Of a DNA stretch of 64,000 bases, positions 26,386-34,214 are shown piece after piece (position 1 is the stretch's first letter; each line of letters starts with the position of its first letter). The stretch is taken from positions 5,539,501 to 5,603,500 of the forward strand of contig NZ_JAMZEB010000002.1 in the NCBI RefSeq assembly GCF_024172165.1, in the 5' to 3' direction. The notes beneath the pieces were generated by a model that saw only the letters and a program-made list of their open reading frames with translations, did no database searches and was not told the origin of the DNA. The position numbers and the translations under genes are program-made. The stretch comes from Nonomuraea thailandensis (GTDB taxonomy: Bacteria; Actinomycetota; Actinomycetes; Streptosporangiales; Streptosporangiaceae).

Positions 26386-27353
26386 CGCATCCTCCTTCGG
26401 GAGAGCTGGTCGACGGCGACCGCGAGGATCACCAGGACGCCGGTGATGAGCGTCTGGTAGATCGACGGCACGCCCATGAGCTGCAGGCCGTTGCGGAACA
26501 CGCCCACGATGAGCGCCCCGACGAGCGTGCCGAGCACCAGGCCGCGCCCGCCGAACAGGCTGGTGCCGCCGAGCACGACCGCGGTGATGCTGTCGAGGTT
26601 GTCGGTCTGGCCCGCCTGCGGGTCGCCGACGCCGGTGCGGGAGACCAGGAGCAGGGCGGCGATGCCGTACACGAGGCCGGCCAGCGTGTAGACGCCGACG
26701 GTCAGCCGGCCCGTCCTGATGCCGGTCAGGCGGGCCACCTCCGGGCTGTTGCCCAGGGCGTACACGTGGCGGCCCCACGCGGTCGAGCCCAGCAGGTACG
26801 CGAACAGCAGGAACAGCAGGATCGTCAGCAGCGAGCCGTAGGTGACGTTCGTCTGCCCGAGCCGGAACGTCTGCCCGAGGAAGGTGAGCAGCGCGGGCAG
26901 CTCGGTCACCGTCTGCTCGTTCGAGTAGATGTGCGTCAGAGCGAAGACCACGTTCAGCATGCCCAGCGTCACGATGAACGGCGGCAGCGAGATCCGCGTC
27001 ACCAGCAGGCCGTTGACCAGCCCGAACGCGGCGCACACGGCGAGCCCGGCGGCCAGCGCGAGCAGCGGCGGCAGGCCGGAGTCCGCGGCCAGCTTGGTCA
27101 TCACGATCCCGCCGAACGCCATGATCGCCCCGCACGCGAGGTCGATGCCCGCGGTCAGGATGATCAGGGTCTGCCCGATGGCCAGCGTGCCGACCACCAT
27201 GACCTGCTGGATGATGAGGGAGAAGTTCGGCCCGGTGAAGAACTGGGCGCTGTTGAGCCCGAAGAACAGGCAGGCCAGCACGAGCGCGGCCAGCGGCCCG
27301 GCGACGGGGGTGCTGATCAGGCGGCGCGGCAGCGTGGCTTCCATCACGGCCAT
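26382..27353 (-). CDS. frcC: Sugar ABC transporter permease (FrcC-type)
   Basis: 323 residues of the CUT2 permease family with eight to ten membrane segments. Family motifs include GQTLIILTAGIDLACGAIMA, YALGNSPEVARLTGI and VVLGGTSLFGGRG. It starts two bases after the binding-protein stop and overlaps frcA. The pore is probably a homodimer because only one permease gene is present. Confidence 0.9.
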   Translation of the reverse strand: MAVMEATLPRRLISTPVAGPLAALVLACLFFGLNSAQFFTGPNFSLIIQQVMVVGTLAIGQTLIILTAGIDLACGAIMAFGGIVMTKLAADSGLPPLLALAAGLAVCAAFGLVNGLLVTRISLPPFIVTLGMLNVVFALTHIYSNEQTVTELPALLTFLGQTFRLGQTNVTYGSLLTILLFLLFAYLLGSTAWGRHVYALGNSPEVARLTGIRTGRLTVGVYTLAGLVYGIAALLLVSRTGVGDPQAGQTDNLDSITAVVLGGTSLFGGRGLVLGTLVGALIVGVFRNGLQLMGVPSIYQTLITGVLVILAVAVDQLSRRRMR

Positions 27354-27355
27354 GG

Positions 27356-28339
27356 TCAGCCCCAGCAGTTGGCCAGGCCGAAGGCGGTGTCCTTGGCCTC
27401 GACGCCGGAGACGGCCTGGTCGGTGATGAGCGTGACGCCGGTGTCGGTGTAGCCGGAGGCCTTCTTGCCGTCCTTGGCGAACGCGGCGACGGCCTTGACG
27501 CCGTCCTCGGCCATCTTGAGCGGGTACTGCTGGCTGGTGGCGGCGATCTGGCCGGACTGCACGGCCCTGGTGCCGGTGCAGCCGCCGTCCACGGAGACGA
27601 TCAGCACGTCCTTCTCGCGGCCCTTGGCCTTCAGCGCCGTGTACGCGCCGAGCGCGGCGGGCTCGTTGATGGTGTAGACGAGGTTGATGCCGGGGGCCTT
27701 CTGCAGGCAGTTCTCCATCGCGGTCTGGCCCTTGGCCTGGTCGCCGCGGGTGTCCTGGGAGCAGACGACGGACGGGTCGCCCTCCTGGACGCCGAAGCCC
27801 TTCAGGAAGCCGTCGTGCCGGAGCTTGCCGACCGTGATGCCGGGGGCCAGGTCCAGGGTGGCGATTCTGGCCGGTTTGCCGGCCATGGCGGCCTTGGCGT
27901 ACTGGCCGATCAGCTCGCCCGCCTTGAAGTTGTCCGTGGCGAACAGCGCGTCGGTGGCGTCCTGCGGCTCGGTGGGGGTGTCGAGGGCGATGACGAGCAC
28001 GCCCGCGTCGCGGGCCTTCCTGATGGCCGGGACGATGGCCTTGGTGTCGCTCGGGGTGATGAGGATGCCCTTGACGCCGGCGGCGACCATGTTCTCGATG
28101 GCGGTGATCTGGGCGGCGTTGTCGCCGTCGAACTTGCCCGCGGCGCTCATCAGCTCCAGACCACTGGCCTGGGCCGCCTTCTGCGCGCCCTCCTTCATCT
28201 TGACGAAGAACGGGTTCGTCTCGGTCTTGGTGATCAGGCCGACCTTCGGGGTGGCGGAGGAGGCGCTCTGCCCGTTACCTCCGCAGCCGGCGAGCAGGAG
28301 TGCGGTGACGAGGAGTCCGGCCGGAAGCTTCGCGTTCAT
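27356..28339 (-). CDS. frcB: Sugar-binding lipoprotein (FrcB-type)
   Basis: 327 residues. The signal peptide ends in a lipobox (LLLAGCGG, Cys about 17). The periplasmic-binding fold shows VGLITKTETNPFFVKMKEGAQKA, ILITPSDTKAIVPAIRKA and DTPTEPQDATDALFATDN, wording close to FrcB of fructose importers. It is the first gene of the frcBCA-lacI operon, directly downstream of the two operators. Ligand specificity (fructose, ribose or mannose) is not proven by sequence. Confidence 0.88.
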   Translation of the reverse strand: MNAKLPAGLLVTALLLAGCGGNGQSASSATPKVGLITKTETNPFFVKMKEGAQKAAQASGLELMSAAGKFDGDNAAQITAIENMVAAGVKGILITPSDTKAIVPAIRKARDAGVLVIALDTPTEPQDATDALFATDNFKAGELIGQYAKAAMAGKPARIATLDLAPGITVGKLRHDGFLKGFGVQEGDPSVVCSQDTRGDQAKGQTAMENCLQKAPGINLVYTINEPAALGAYTALKAKGREKDVLIVSVDGGCTGTRAVQSGQIAATSQQYPLKMAEDGVKAVAAFAKDGKKASGYTDTGVTLITDQAVSGVEAKDTAFGLANCWG

Positions 28340-28364
28340 GGCGGTTCCTATCAGCGGGGATTGG

Positions 28365-28396
28365 ATGTCATCGTTGACATATGTCAACGTTGACAT
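28365..28396. promoter_or_regulatory. Two abutting 16-base LacI-type operators
   Basis: 28381-28396 is ATGTCAACGTTGACAT, a perfect palindrome with the central CG typical of LacI-family sites. 28365-28380 is ATGTCATCGTTGACAT, identical but for one base. The copies touch without a spacer in the region between frcB (start 28339) and the divergent kinase (start 28465), so one repressor could silence both directions. Confidence 0.8.
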
Positions 28397-28464
28397 CGGC
28401 CGTGCTGCGATGATGAACTCCGATCCGGGATCCGTCAATGCCTGCGCGGGAAAGGGCCGACCTG

Positions 28465-29385
28465 ATGATCGCCGTTCTGGGCGAGTGCGTGGCCGACAGC
28501 TTCACCGGCCGGCCTCCGGCGGGGTCCGCCGAGCTGACGCTGCGGGCGCTGCCCGGCGGCGGCCCCGCCAACACGGCGGTGGCGCTGGCGCGGCTCGGCA
28601 CGCCGGCCCGTTTCCTCGGCCGGCTCTCGCACGACGTCTTCGGCGCGCTGTTCCGTGAGCGCCTGTCCTCCTCGGGCGTGGACCTGACGGCCTGCGTCGA
28701 GGCCGGGGAGCCGAGCACGCTCGCGGTGGCCGCCCTCGACGAGCGCGGGCGGGCCGAGTACACCTTCTACGCCACGGGGACCGCCGACTGGCAGTGGACC
28801 CCGGGCGAGCTGGGCCCGGCGCGCCTCGGCTCCGCCTCCTGCCTGCACACCGGCTCGCTCGCGCTGGTCAAGGAGCCGGGGCGGGAGGCCGTGGAGGAGT
28901 TCGCCAGGCAGGCCTCGGCGCGGGCCACGGTCTCGATCGACCCCAACGTGCGGCCGAGCCTGGCGGGCAGGGACGACTACCAGGTCGAGCGCTGGTGCGC
29001 CTTCGCCGACATCCTCAGGCTCAGCGACGACGACCTCGGCTTCCTGCTGCCCGGCGTTCCGCCGGAGCGGGCCTGCGACGGCTGGCACGCCGCCGGCGCG
29101 CGGCTCGTCGTCGTCACCCTGGGCGCGGCGGGCGCGCTGGTGTCGCTGGACGGCGAGCGGGCCAGGGTCGCGGCGCCCGGGGTGGCGGTCGTGGACACGG
29201 TGGGCGCGGGCGACGCGTTCACGGCCGGGCTGCTGCACAGCCTGGAGGTGAAGGGGCTGCTCGGCGGGCGGCTGGACGAGCTGGACCTGGAGACGGTGGT
29301 GGCGGCGGCGGAGTTCGCGGCCCGGGTGTCGGCGCTGACCTGCTCGGTCGCGGGCGCGAACCCGCCCTGGGCGGACCAGCTCTGA
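28465..29385 (+). CDS. PfkB-family sugar kinase (fructokinase-like)
   Basis: 306 residues of the ribokinase/PfkB family. N-terminal motif PGGGPANTAVALARLG; C-terminal ATP and anion-hole motif VDTVGAGDAFTAGLLHSL with the catalytic Asp. It would phosphorylate the sugar brought in by the divergent FrcBCA-type importer, as FrcK does in the rhizobial system. I use ATG 28465 because the protein then begins MIAVLGE, the usual N-terminus; 28438 is an upstream in-frame ATG. Its 3' end forms part of a terminator hairpin. Confidence 0.88.
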   Translation: MIAVLGECVADSFTGRPPAGSAELTLRALPGGGPANTAVALARLGTPARFLGRLSHDVFGALFRERLSSSGVDLTACVEAGEPSTLAVAALDERGRAEYTFYATGTADWQWTPGELGPARLGSASCLHTGSLALVKEPGREAVEEFARQASARATVSIDPNVRPSLAGRDDYQVERWCAFADILRLSDDDLGFLLPGVPPERACDGWHAAGARLVVVTLGAAGALVSLDGERARVAAPGVAVVDTVGAGDAFTAGLLHSLEVKGLLGGRLDELDLETVVAAAEFAARVSALTCSVAGANPPWADQL

Positions 29386-29397
29386 GCCCAGGGCGGG
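29361..29397. terminator. Bidirectional terminator overlapping the kinase stop codon
   Basis: CCCGCCCTGGGC (29361-29372) pairs perfectly with GCCCAGGGCGGG (29386-29397). The 13-base loop contains the TGA stop. It serves the convergent kinase and rhaS-type genes. Confidence 0.7.
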
Positions 29398-29409
29398 GGG
29401 CGCCGACCG

Positions 29410-30480
29410 TCAGAAGTCGAAGTCGTCGATGTTGTCCTTGGTGAACACGAACGGGTCGCCGAGCAGCACGGTGCCGTCCTTGCCGACGGTGTACTCGCCC
29501 AGCTTGCCGGCGGTGAACTTGTCGCCCTCCTTGCCGGTGATCATGCCGGAGGCCAGCGCGCCGCCGGTGTAGGCGGCCAGGTAGCCCAAGTCGGACGGGT
29601 TCCACAGGGCGAACGACTTGACCGTGTCGTCCTTGACGAAGGCGCGCATCTGGTTCGGCGTGCCCAGGCCGGTGAGCTGCACCTTGCCCTTGTACTCCGA
29701 GCCGGACAGGTAGCGGGCCGCCGCCGCGACGCCGACCGTGGTGGGCGAGATGATGCCCTTCAGGTCCGGGTGCTTGGCGAGCAGGCCCTGCGCCTCCTGG
29801 AAGGACTTCTGGTCGTCGTCGTCGCCGTAGACGGTGTCGACCAGCTTGAGCTTGCTGTTCTCCGGCTTGGCCAGCTCGGTCTTCATCATCTCGATCCAGG
29901 CGTTCTGGTTGGTCGCGTTGGCCGTGGCCGACAGGATCGCGATCTCGCCGCCGTCGGGGCCGACCGCCTCGGAGATGAGCTTGATCTGAGAGGCGGCGAT
30001 GCCCTCGGCGCTGGCCTGGTTGATGAACAGGTCGCGGCAGGTCGGGTTGGTGTCGGAGTCGTAGGTGATGACCTTGGCGCCGGCCTGGCGGGCCTCGTTC
30101 AGCGCGCCGCAGATGGCGTCCTTGTCGTTGGCCGACACCACGATCACGTCGGTGCCCTGCTGCGACAGCGTGTTGATGTAGCTGACCTGCGCCGACGGGC
30201 TGGCCTCCGAGGGGCCCGTCTGGCTGTAGACGCCCTTGAACTCCTCGACCGCGACCTTGCCGCCCTTGTTGTCGGAGGCGTCGAAGTAGGGGTTGTTCAC
30301 CTGCTTGGGCAGGAAGGCGATCTTCAGGCCCTCCTTCATGGTGCCCGCCCCGCCGCTGGCGGCCGGCTGGCCGCCGGTGGCGGTGGGGGCGGGCTCCTCT
30401 GTGGCGCAACCGGTGACGGCGAGGGTGAGCGCGGCGAGCATCGCCAGGGCGACGGCCCGGCCTCCTCGAATACGTGACAT
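29410..30480 (-). CDS. rhaS: Rhamnose-type sugar-binding lipoprotein
   Basis: 356 residues with a lipobox (LAVTGCAT, Cys about 25). Motifs diagnostic of RhaS-type proteins are IAFLPKQVNNPYFDASD, IVVSANDKDAICGALNEA, ILSATANATNQNAWIEMMK and GIISPTTVGVAAAARY. It is the last gene of the ABC operon. The ligand is probably rhamnose; the related autoinducer-2 binding proteins are the alternative. The rhamnose catabolic genes are not in the window. Confidence 0.87.
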   Translation of the reverse strand: MSRIRGGRAVALAMLAALTLAVTGCATEEPAPTATGGQPAASGGAGTMKEGLKIAFLPKQVNNPYFDASDNKGGKVAVEEFKGVYSQTGPSEASPSAQVSYINTLSQQGTDVIVVSANDKDAICGALNEARQAGAKVITYDSDTNPTCRDLFINQASAEGIAASQIKLISEAVGPDGGEIAILSATANATNQNAWIEMMKTELAKPENSKLKLVDTVYGDDDDQKSFQEAQGLLAKHPDLKGIISPTTVGVAAAARYLSGSEYKGKVQLTGLGTPNQMRAFVKDDTVKSFALWNPSDLGYLAAYTGGALASGMITGKEGDKFTAGKLGEYTVGKDGTVLLGDPFVFTKDNIDDFDF

Positions 30481-30489
30481 GGTCTGTCC

Positions 30490-31521
30490 TCACTCCTGGG
30501 GCAGGGGGGTGGCGGGTCGTCGCCGGCGCCATCGCTCGCGGAGCATGCCGGCGACGTTGGGTCCCACGACGGAGACGATGAGCAGGGATCCGGTGATGAT
30601 GGTGAGGGTGTTGGCCGGGACGTAGGCCAGTTGCAGGGCGTTGCGCAGGGTGCCGAGGAGGATGACCGCGGCGATGACGCCGAGCAGGCCGCCGCGCCCG
30701 CCGAAGATGGACACCCCGCCGAGCAGGACGGCGGCCACCACGGCCAGTTCCAGGCCGCTGCCGTTGTCGGCGCGGGCGCTGGCGTAGCGCAGCGTCCAGA
30801 AGACGCCGGCCAGCGCGGACATGGCGCCGGTGGCGACGAACAGCCAGAACTTCGTGCGGGCGACGGAGATGCCGGTGAAGCGGGCGGCCTCGGCGTTGTT
30901 GCCCATCGCGTACAGGCCGCGGCCGATCGGGGTGGCGTGCAGCACCAGGCCGAAGACGACCGCCAGCACGGCCACCACGATGATCATCCAGGGGATGGTC
31001 AGGCCGGGGATCGCGGCGATCGCGCCGGTCGTCCACTCGGGCGGGTAGTCGGCCACGGCGCGGTCGCCGAGCACGACGTAGGCCAGCCCGCGGTAGAGGG
31101 CGAGCGTGCCGATCGTGACCGCCAGCGACGGCAGCCCGAACGCGGTGACGAACAGGCCGTTGACCGCGCCCAGCAGCGCGCCGATCAGCAGCGCGACGGC
31201 GATCAGCACGGGCAGCGACGAGATGCCCCACAGCCACAGCTGCCCCATGACCGTGCAGGTCAGGCCGAGGATGCTGGCCACGGACAGGTCGATCTCGCCG
31301 GTGATGATCACCAGGGTCATGGGCAGCGCGATGAGCGCGATCGGGATGACCTCCAGCGTGACGAACCGCCAGAAGCGCGGGCTGGCCACGCCCTCGATCG
31401 CGAGCGCGCCCACCGCGACGATCAGCACCAGGCCGACGAGCAGGGCGACGTCCCATGGGCCCGCGACGGTGCGCAGCCGCGCCGATCGCCCGGCCCGCGC
31501 GCGGGGCTCCGGCTCAGCCAT
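30490..31521 (-). CDS. rhaQ: Rhamnose-type ABC permease (second)
   Basis: 343 residues of the CUT2 permease family with about eight to ten membrane segments (MTLVIITGEIDLSVASILGL, YAMGNNAEAARFTGI, LLGGVSIFGGRGGLLGV). It starts inside the end of the preceding permease gene (8-base overlap) and lies nine bases before rhaS. It pairs with the other permease as a heterodimeric pore. Confidence 0.88.
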   Translation of the reverse strand: MAEPEPRARAGRSARLRTVAGPWDVALLVGLVLIVAVGALAIEGVASPRFWRFVTLEVIPIALIALPMTLVIITGEIDLSVASILGLTCTVMGQLWLWGISSLPVLIAVALLIGALLGAVNGLFVTAFGLPSLAVTIGTLALYRGLAYVVLGDRAVADYPPEWTTGAIAAIPGLTIPWMIIVVAVLAVVFGLVLHATPIGRGLYAMGNNAEAARFTGISVARTKFWLFVATGAMSALAGVFWTLRYASARADNGSGLELAVVAAVLLGGVSIFGGRGGLLGVIAAVILLGTLRNALQLAYVPANTLTIITGSLLIVSVVGPNVAGMLRERWRRRRPATPLPQE

Positions 31522-32539
31522 GACCGTTCCTTCCTCTCAGGGACCGGGCGAGCCGGACCGCCAGCGCCCGGTCCAGGCCGATCGCTGCCAGGATCAGCGC
31601 GCCCACGGCGGCCCGCTGCCAGAACGGGCTCACCCCGAGCACCGGCAGCGCGCTGCTGATGGTGGTGAGCAGCACCGCGCCGAGCGCGGCGCCGTAGACC
31701 GAGCCGCTGCCGCCGAAGATGGCCACGCCGCCGACCACGACGGCCGCCACCACGTTCAGCTCGAAGCCGTTGCCCGCGTTGGCGTCCAGGGTGCCGAAGC
31801 GGGCCGCGTACAGGACTCCGGCCAGGCCGGCGAGCGCGCCGCTGACGACGAACGCGGCGAAGACCCGCCTGCCGACCGGGATGCCGGCCAGGCGGGCCGC
31901 GGCCGGGCTGGAGCCGATCGCGTAAAGCTCCCGGCCGCTGCGGTAGGTGCGCAGGTAGTAGCCCGCCAGGGCCAGCACGGCCACGGCGAACAGCGCGAGC
32001 ACCGGCACGCCCAGCACCGTGGCGCTGCCCATGCGCAGGAAGCCCGGCGGCATGTCGGCGGCGTTGATCTGCCGGCCGGTGGCCCAGGTGTAGTCGAGGC
32101 CGCGAAAGACGTACAGGGTGCCGAGCGTGACCACCAGCGCGGGGACGCGGGCCGCGGCGATCAGCGCGCCGTTCACCACGCCGCAGGCGGCGCCGAGCAG
32201 CACGCCGACGGCGAGCACGACCGGGATGGGCAGGCCCGGGTTCGCCACGAACAGGCTGCCCGTCGCGAACGCCGACAGGCCCAGCACCGAGCCCACCGAC
32301 AGGTCCACGTTGCGGGTGATGACCACGATGCTCTGGCCGACCGCCAGCACGGCGAGGATGGTCGAGCCGAGCAGCAGGTCCTTGATCCCCTGTGCGGTCA
32401 GGAAGCGCGGGTTGACCAGCACGGTCCCCCCGACGAGCAGGGCCAGCGCGACCGCGATGCCCAGCTCCCTGATCAGGAAGAGGCGGTGCACCAGCCGGGT
32501 GCCGTCCCCGGCCCCGCCGAGCGCGCCGGCCGCCGTCAT
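31514..32539 (-). CDS. rhaP: Rhamnose-type ABC permease (first)
   Basis: 341 residues of the CUT2 permease family (VGQSIVVITRNVDLSVGSVL, YAIGSSPAAARLAGIP, VVVGGVAIFGGSGSVYGA). ATG 32539 overlaps the ATPase stop (ATGA); the longer reading upstream is only the antiphase of the ATPase gene. The specific 'rhamnose' call rests on the neighbouring RhaS-type binding protein. Confidence 0.88.
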   Translation of the reverse strand: MTAAGALGGAGDGTRLVHRLFLIRELGIAVALALLVGGTVLVNPRFLTAQGIKDLLLGSTILAVLAVGQSIVVITRNVDLSVGSVLGLSAFATGSLFVANPGLPIPVVLAVGVLLGAACGVVNGALIAAARVPALVVTLGTLYVFRGLDYTWATGRQINAADMPPGFLRMGSATVLGVPVLALFAVAVLALAGYYLRTYRSGRELYAIGSSPAAARLAGIPVGRRVFAAFVVSGALAGLAGVLYAARFGTLDANAGNGFELNVVAAVVVGGVAIFGGSGSVYGAALGAVLLTTISSALPVLGVSPFWQRAAVGALILAAIGLDRALAVRLARSLRGRNGHG

Positions 32540-34056
32540 CCGGCACCGCCGTTCTGGCCGGTGGCGGCGAGCATCACCGACTCCTCGTCGGCGCGCGTGC
32601 GCGGGATGTCGGCGGCCAGCCGGCCCTCGTGCATCACCAGGACGCGGTCGGCCATGCCGAGCACCTCGGGCAGCTCGCTGGAGATCATCAGCACCGCCAC
32701 GCCCTGCCCGGCCAGCTCCGACAGCAGCCGGTGCACCTCGGCCTTGGTGCCCACGTCGATGCCGCGGGTGGGCTCGTCCACGATGAGCACGCCGGGCTCC
32801 GTCGAGAGCCACTTGGCCAGCACGACCTTCTGCTGGTTGCCACCCGACAGGGTGGAGACGGGGTCGGTCAGCCTGGCCGTCTTGACCCGCAGCCGCTCGC
32901 TCCACTCGCGGGCCGCCGCGCGCTCGCCGCCGCCGAACAGCAGCCCGAGCCTGCTGAGCGACCAGCGCCGGGTGAGGGTGGCGTTGCGTTCCACCGACAG
33001 CTCCATGACCAGGCCCTGCTGGCGGCGGTCCTCCGGGACGAGGGCCAGCCCTGCGGCGATGGCCGCGGCCGTGTCGCCCCTCGGCAGACGCCTGCCGTCG
33101 ACCAGCACCTCGCCCTCGTCGTACCGGTCGACGCCGAACACGGCGCGGGCGACCTCGCTGCGCCCCGCTCCGACCAGTCCCGCCAGGGCGACGATCTCCC
33201 CGCCGCGCACCGCGAACCCCACGTCCGCGAACACGCCGTGCCGTGTCAGCCCTCTGACCTCCAGCCGGGGCTCCCCCGCCGTCGTGCCCGCCGTCGTGCC
33301 CGCCTTCGGGTACAGGGAGGACACCTCGCGGCCGACCATCCTTCGGACGAGCTCGTCCACGGTGAGGCCGGCGGCCGGGTCGGTGGAGACCCAGCGGCCG
33401 TCCCGCATGACCGTGACGCGCTGGCACAGCGCGAAGACCTCGTCGAAGCGGTGGGAGATGAACAGCACCGCCGCGCCCGACTCGCGCAGCGAGGCGACCA
33501 CCGAGAACAACCGCTCGACCTCCACGCCCGACAGCGCCGCGGTCGGCTCGTCCATGATCAGGATGCGCGCGTCGAACGCCAGCGCCTTGGCGATCTCCAC
33601 GAGCTGCTGGTCGGCGATGGACAGCCCGCGGGCGGGGCGGTCGGGGTCGAGGTGGATGCCGAGCCTGGCGAACAGCTCGGCCGTGGCGGAGCGCATGGCC
33701 CTGGCGTCGATGCGGCGCAGGGAACGCAGGGGCTGGCGGCTCATGAAGATGTTCTCGGCCACCGGCAGATCGGGGAAAAGGGTGGGTTCCTGATAGATGA
33801 CCGCGATGCCGGCGGCCTGGGCGTCCCCGGGGCCGGACGGTCTCAGCTCCTTCCCGTCCACCGTCAACGTGCCGGCGTCGGCGGGATGGGCGCCGGCCAG
33901 GATCTTCACCAAGGTCGACTTGCCTGCGCCGTTCTCGCCCACCAGGCCGTGGGCCTCGCCTGCCCACAGGTCCAGCCGCACCTCCCGCAGTGCCTGGACG
34001 GCGCCGAAGGACTTGCTCACGTTGCGAAGCGAAAGGATGGGAGGAGATTCACGCAT
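32536..34056 (-). CDS. rhaT: Rhamnose-type ABC ATPase with two ABC domains
   Basis: 506 residues, the standard length for a CUT2 tandem ATPase. Domain 1 (about 1-235): Walker A GENGAGKST, signature-like LSIADQQLVEIAKAL, Walker B ILIMDEPTAAL. Domain 2 (about 250-500): a degenerate P-loop ALAGLVGAGRSE, as usual in this family, with a good signature LSGGNQQKVVLAKW and VLIVDEPTRGID. It is the first gene of the operon, starting 13 bases from the LacI-type operator. Confidence 0.9.
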   Translation of the reverse strand: MRESPPILSLRNVSKSFGAVQALREVRLDLWAGEAHGLVGENGAGKSTLVKILAGAHPADAGTLTVDGKELRPSGPGDAQAAGIAVIYQEPTLFPDLPVAENIFMSRQPLRSLRRIDARAMRSATAELFARLGIHLDPDRPARGLSIADQQLVEIAKALAFDARILIMDEPTAALSGVEVERLFSVVASLRESGAAVLFISHRFDEVFALCQRVTVMRDGRWVSTDPAAGLTVDELVRRMVGREVSSLYPKAGTTAGTTAGEPRLEVRGLTRHGVFADVGFAVRGGEIVALAGLVGAGRSEVARAVFGVDRYDEGEVLVDGRRLPRGDTAAAIAAGLALVPEDRRQQGLVMELSVERNATLTRRWSLSRLGLLFGGGERAAAREWSERLRVKTARLTDPVSTLSGGNQQKVVLAKWLSTEPGVLIVDEPTRGIDVGTKAEVHRLLSELAGQGVAVLMISSELPEVLGMADRVLVMHEGRLAADIPRTRADEESVMLAATGQNGGAG

Positions 34057-34068
34057 GTGCCCTCCGGC

Positions 34069-34087
34069 AACGTTTTGGCAAAACGTT
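34069..34087 (-). promoter_or_regulatory. LacI-type operator of the rhamnose ABC operon
   Basis: A 19-base palindrome with arms AACGTTTTG and CAAAACGTT around one central base. It lies between the transcription start predicted from 34101-34130 and the ATG at 34056, where a bound repressor would block transcription. Its sequence differs from the operators at 28365, so a different regulator, not in this window, is expected. Confidence 0.65.
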
Positions 34088-34100
34088 TTAAGGTGTCCAG

Positions 34101-34130
34101 AACGTAAAACGGGCCGGTGTACGGTGTCAA
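34101..34130 (-). promoter_or_regulatory. Promoter of the rhamnose ABC operon
   Basis: On the minus strand, a consensus -35 TTGACA (34130-34125), an 18-base spacer and -10 TACGTT (34106-34101). The start would fall near 34094, just upstream of the operator. Confidence 0.65.
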
Positions 34131-34214
34131 TACCTCGTTACGCTGGCGCCGCGTGGGTACATTTCCACGTTTGCCATCAAAATTTTAAAACGATTCAGTA
34201 ACGGCGGGAGCCGC

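Noticed and set aside
34057..34214. Possible remnant of jetD after jetC
   Set aside because: Only 158 bases, AT-rich, filled by a promoter and operator; no coding remnant seen.
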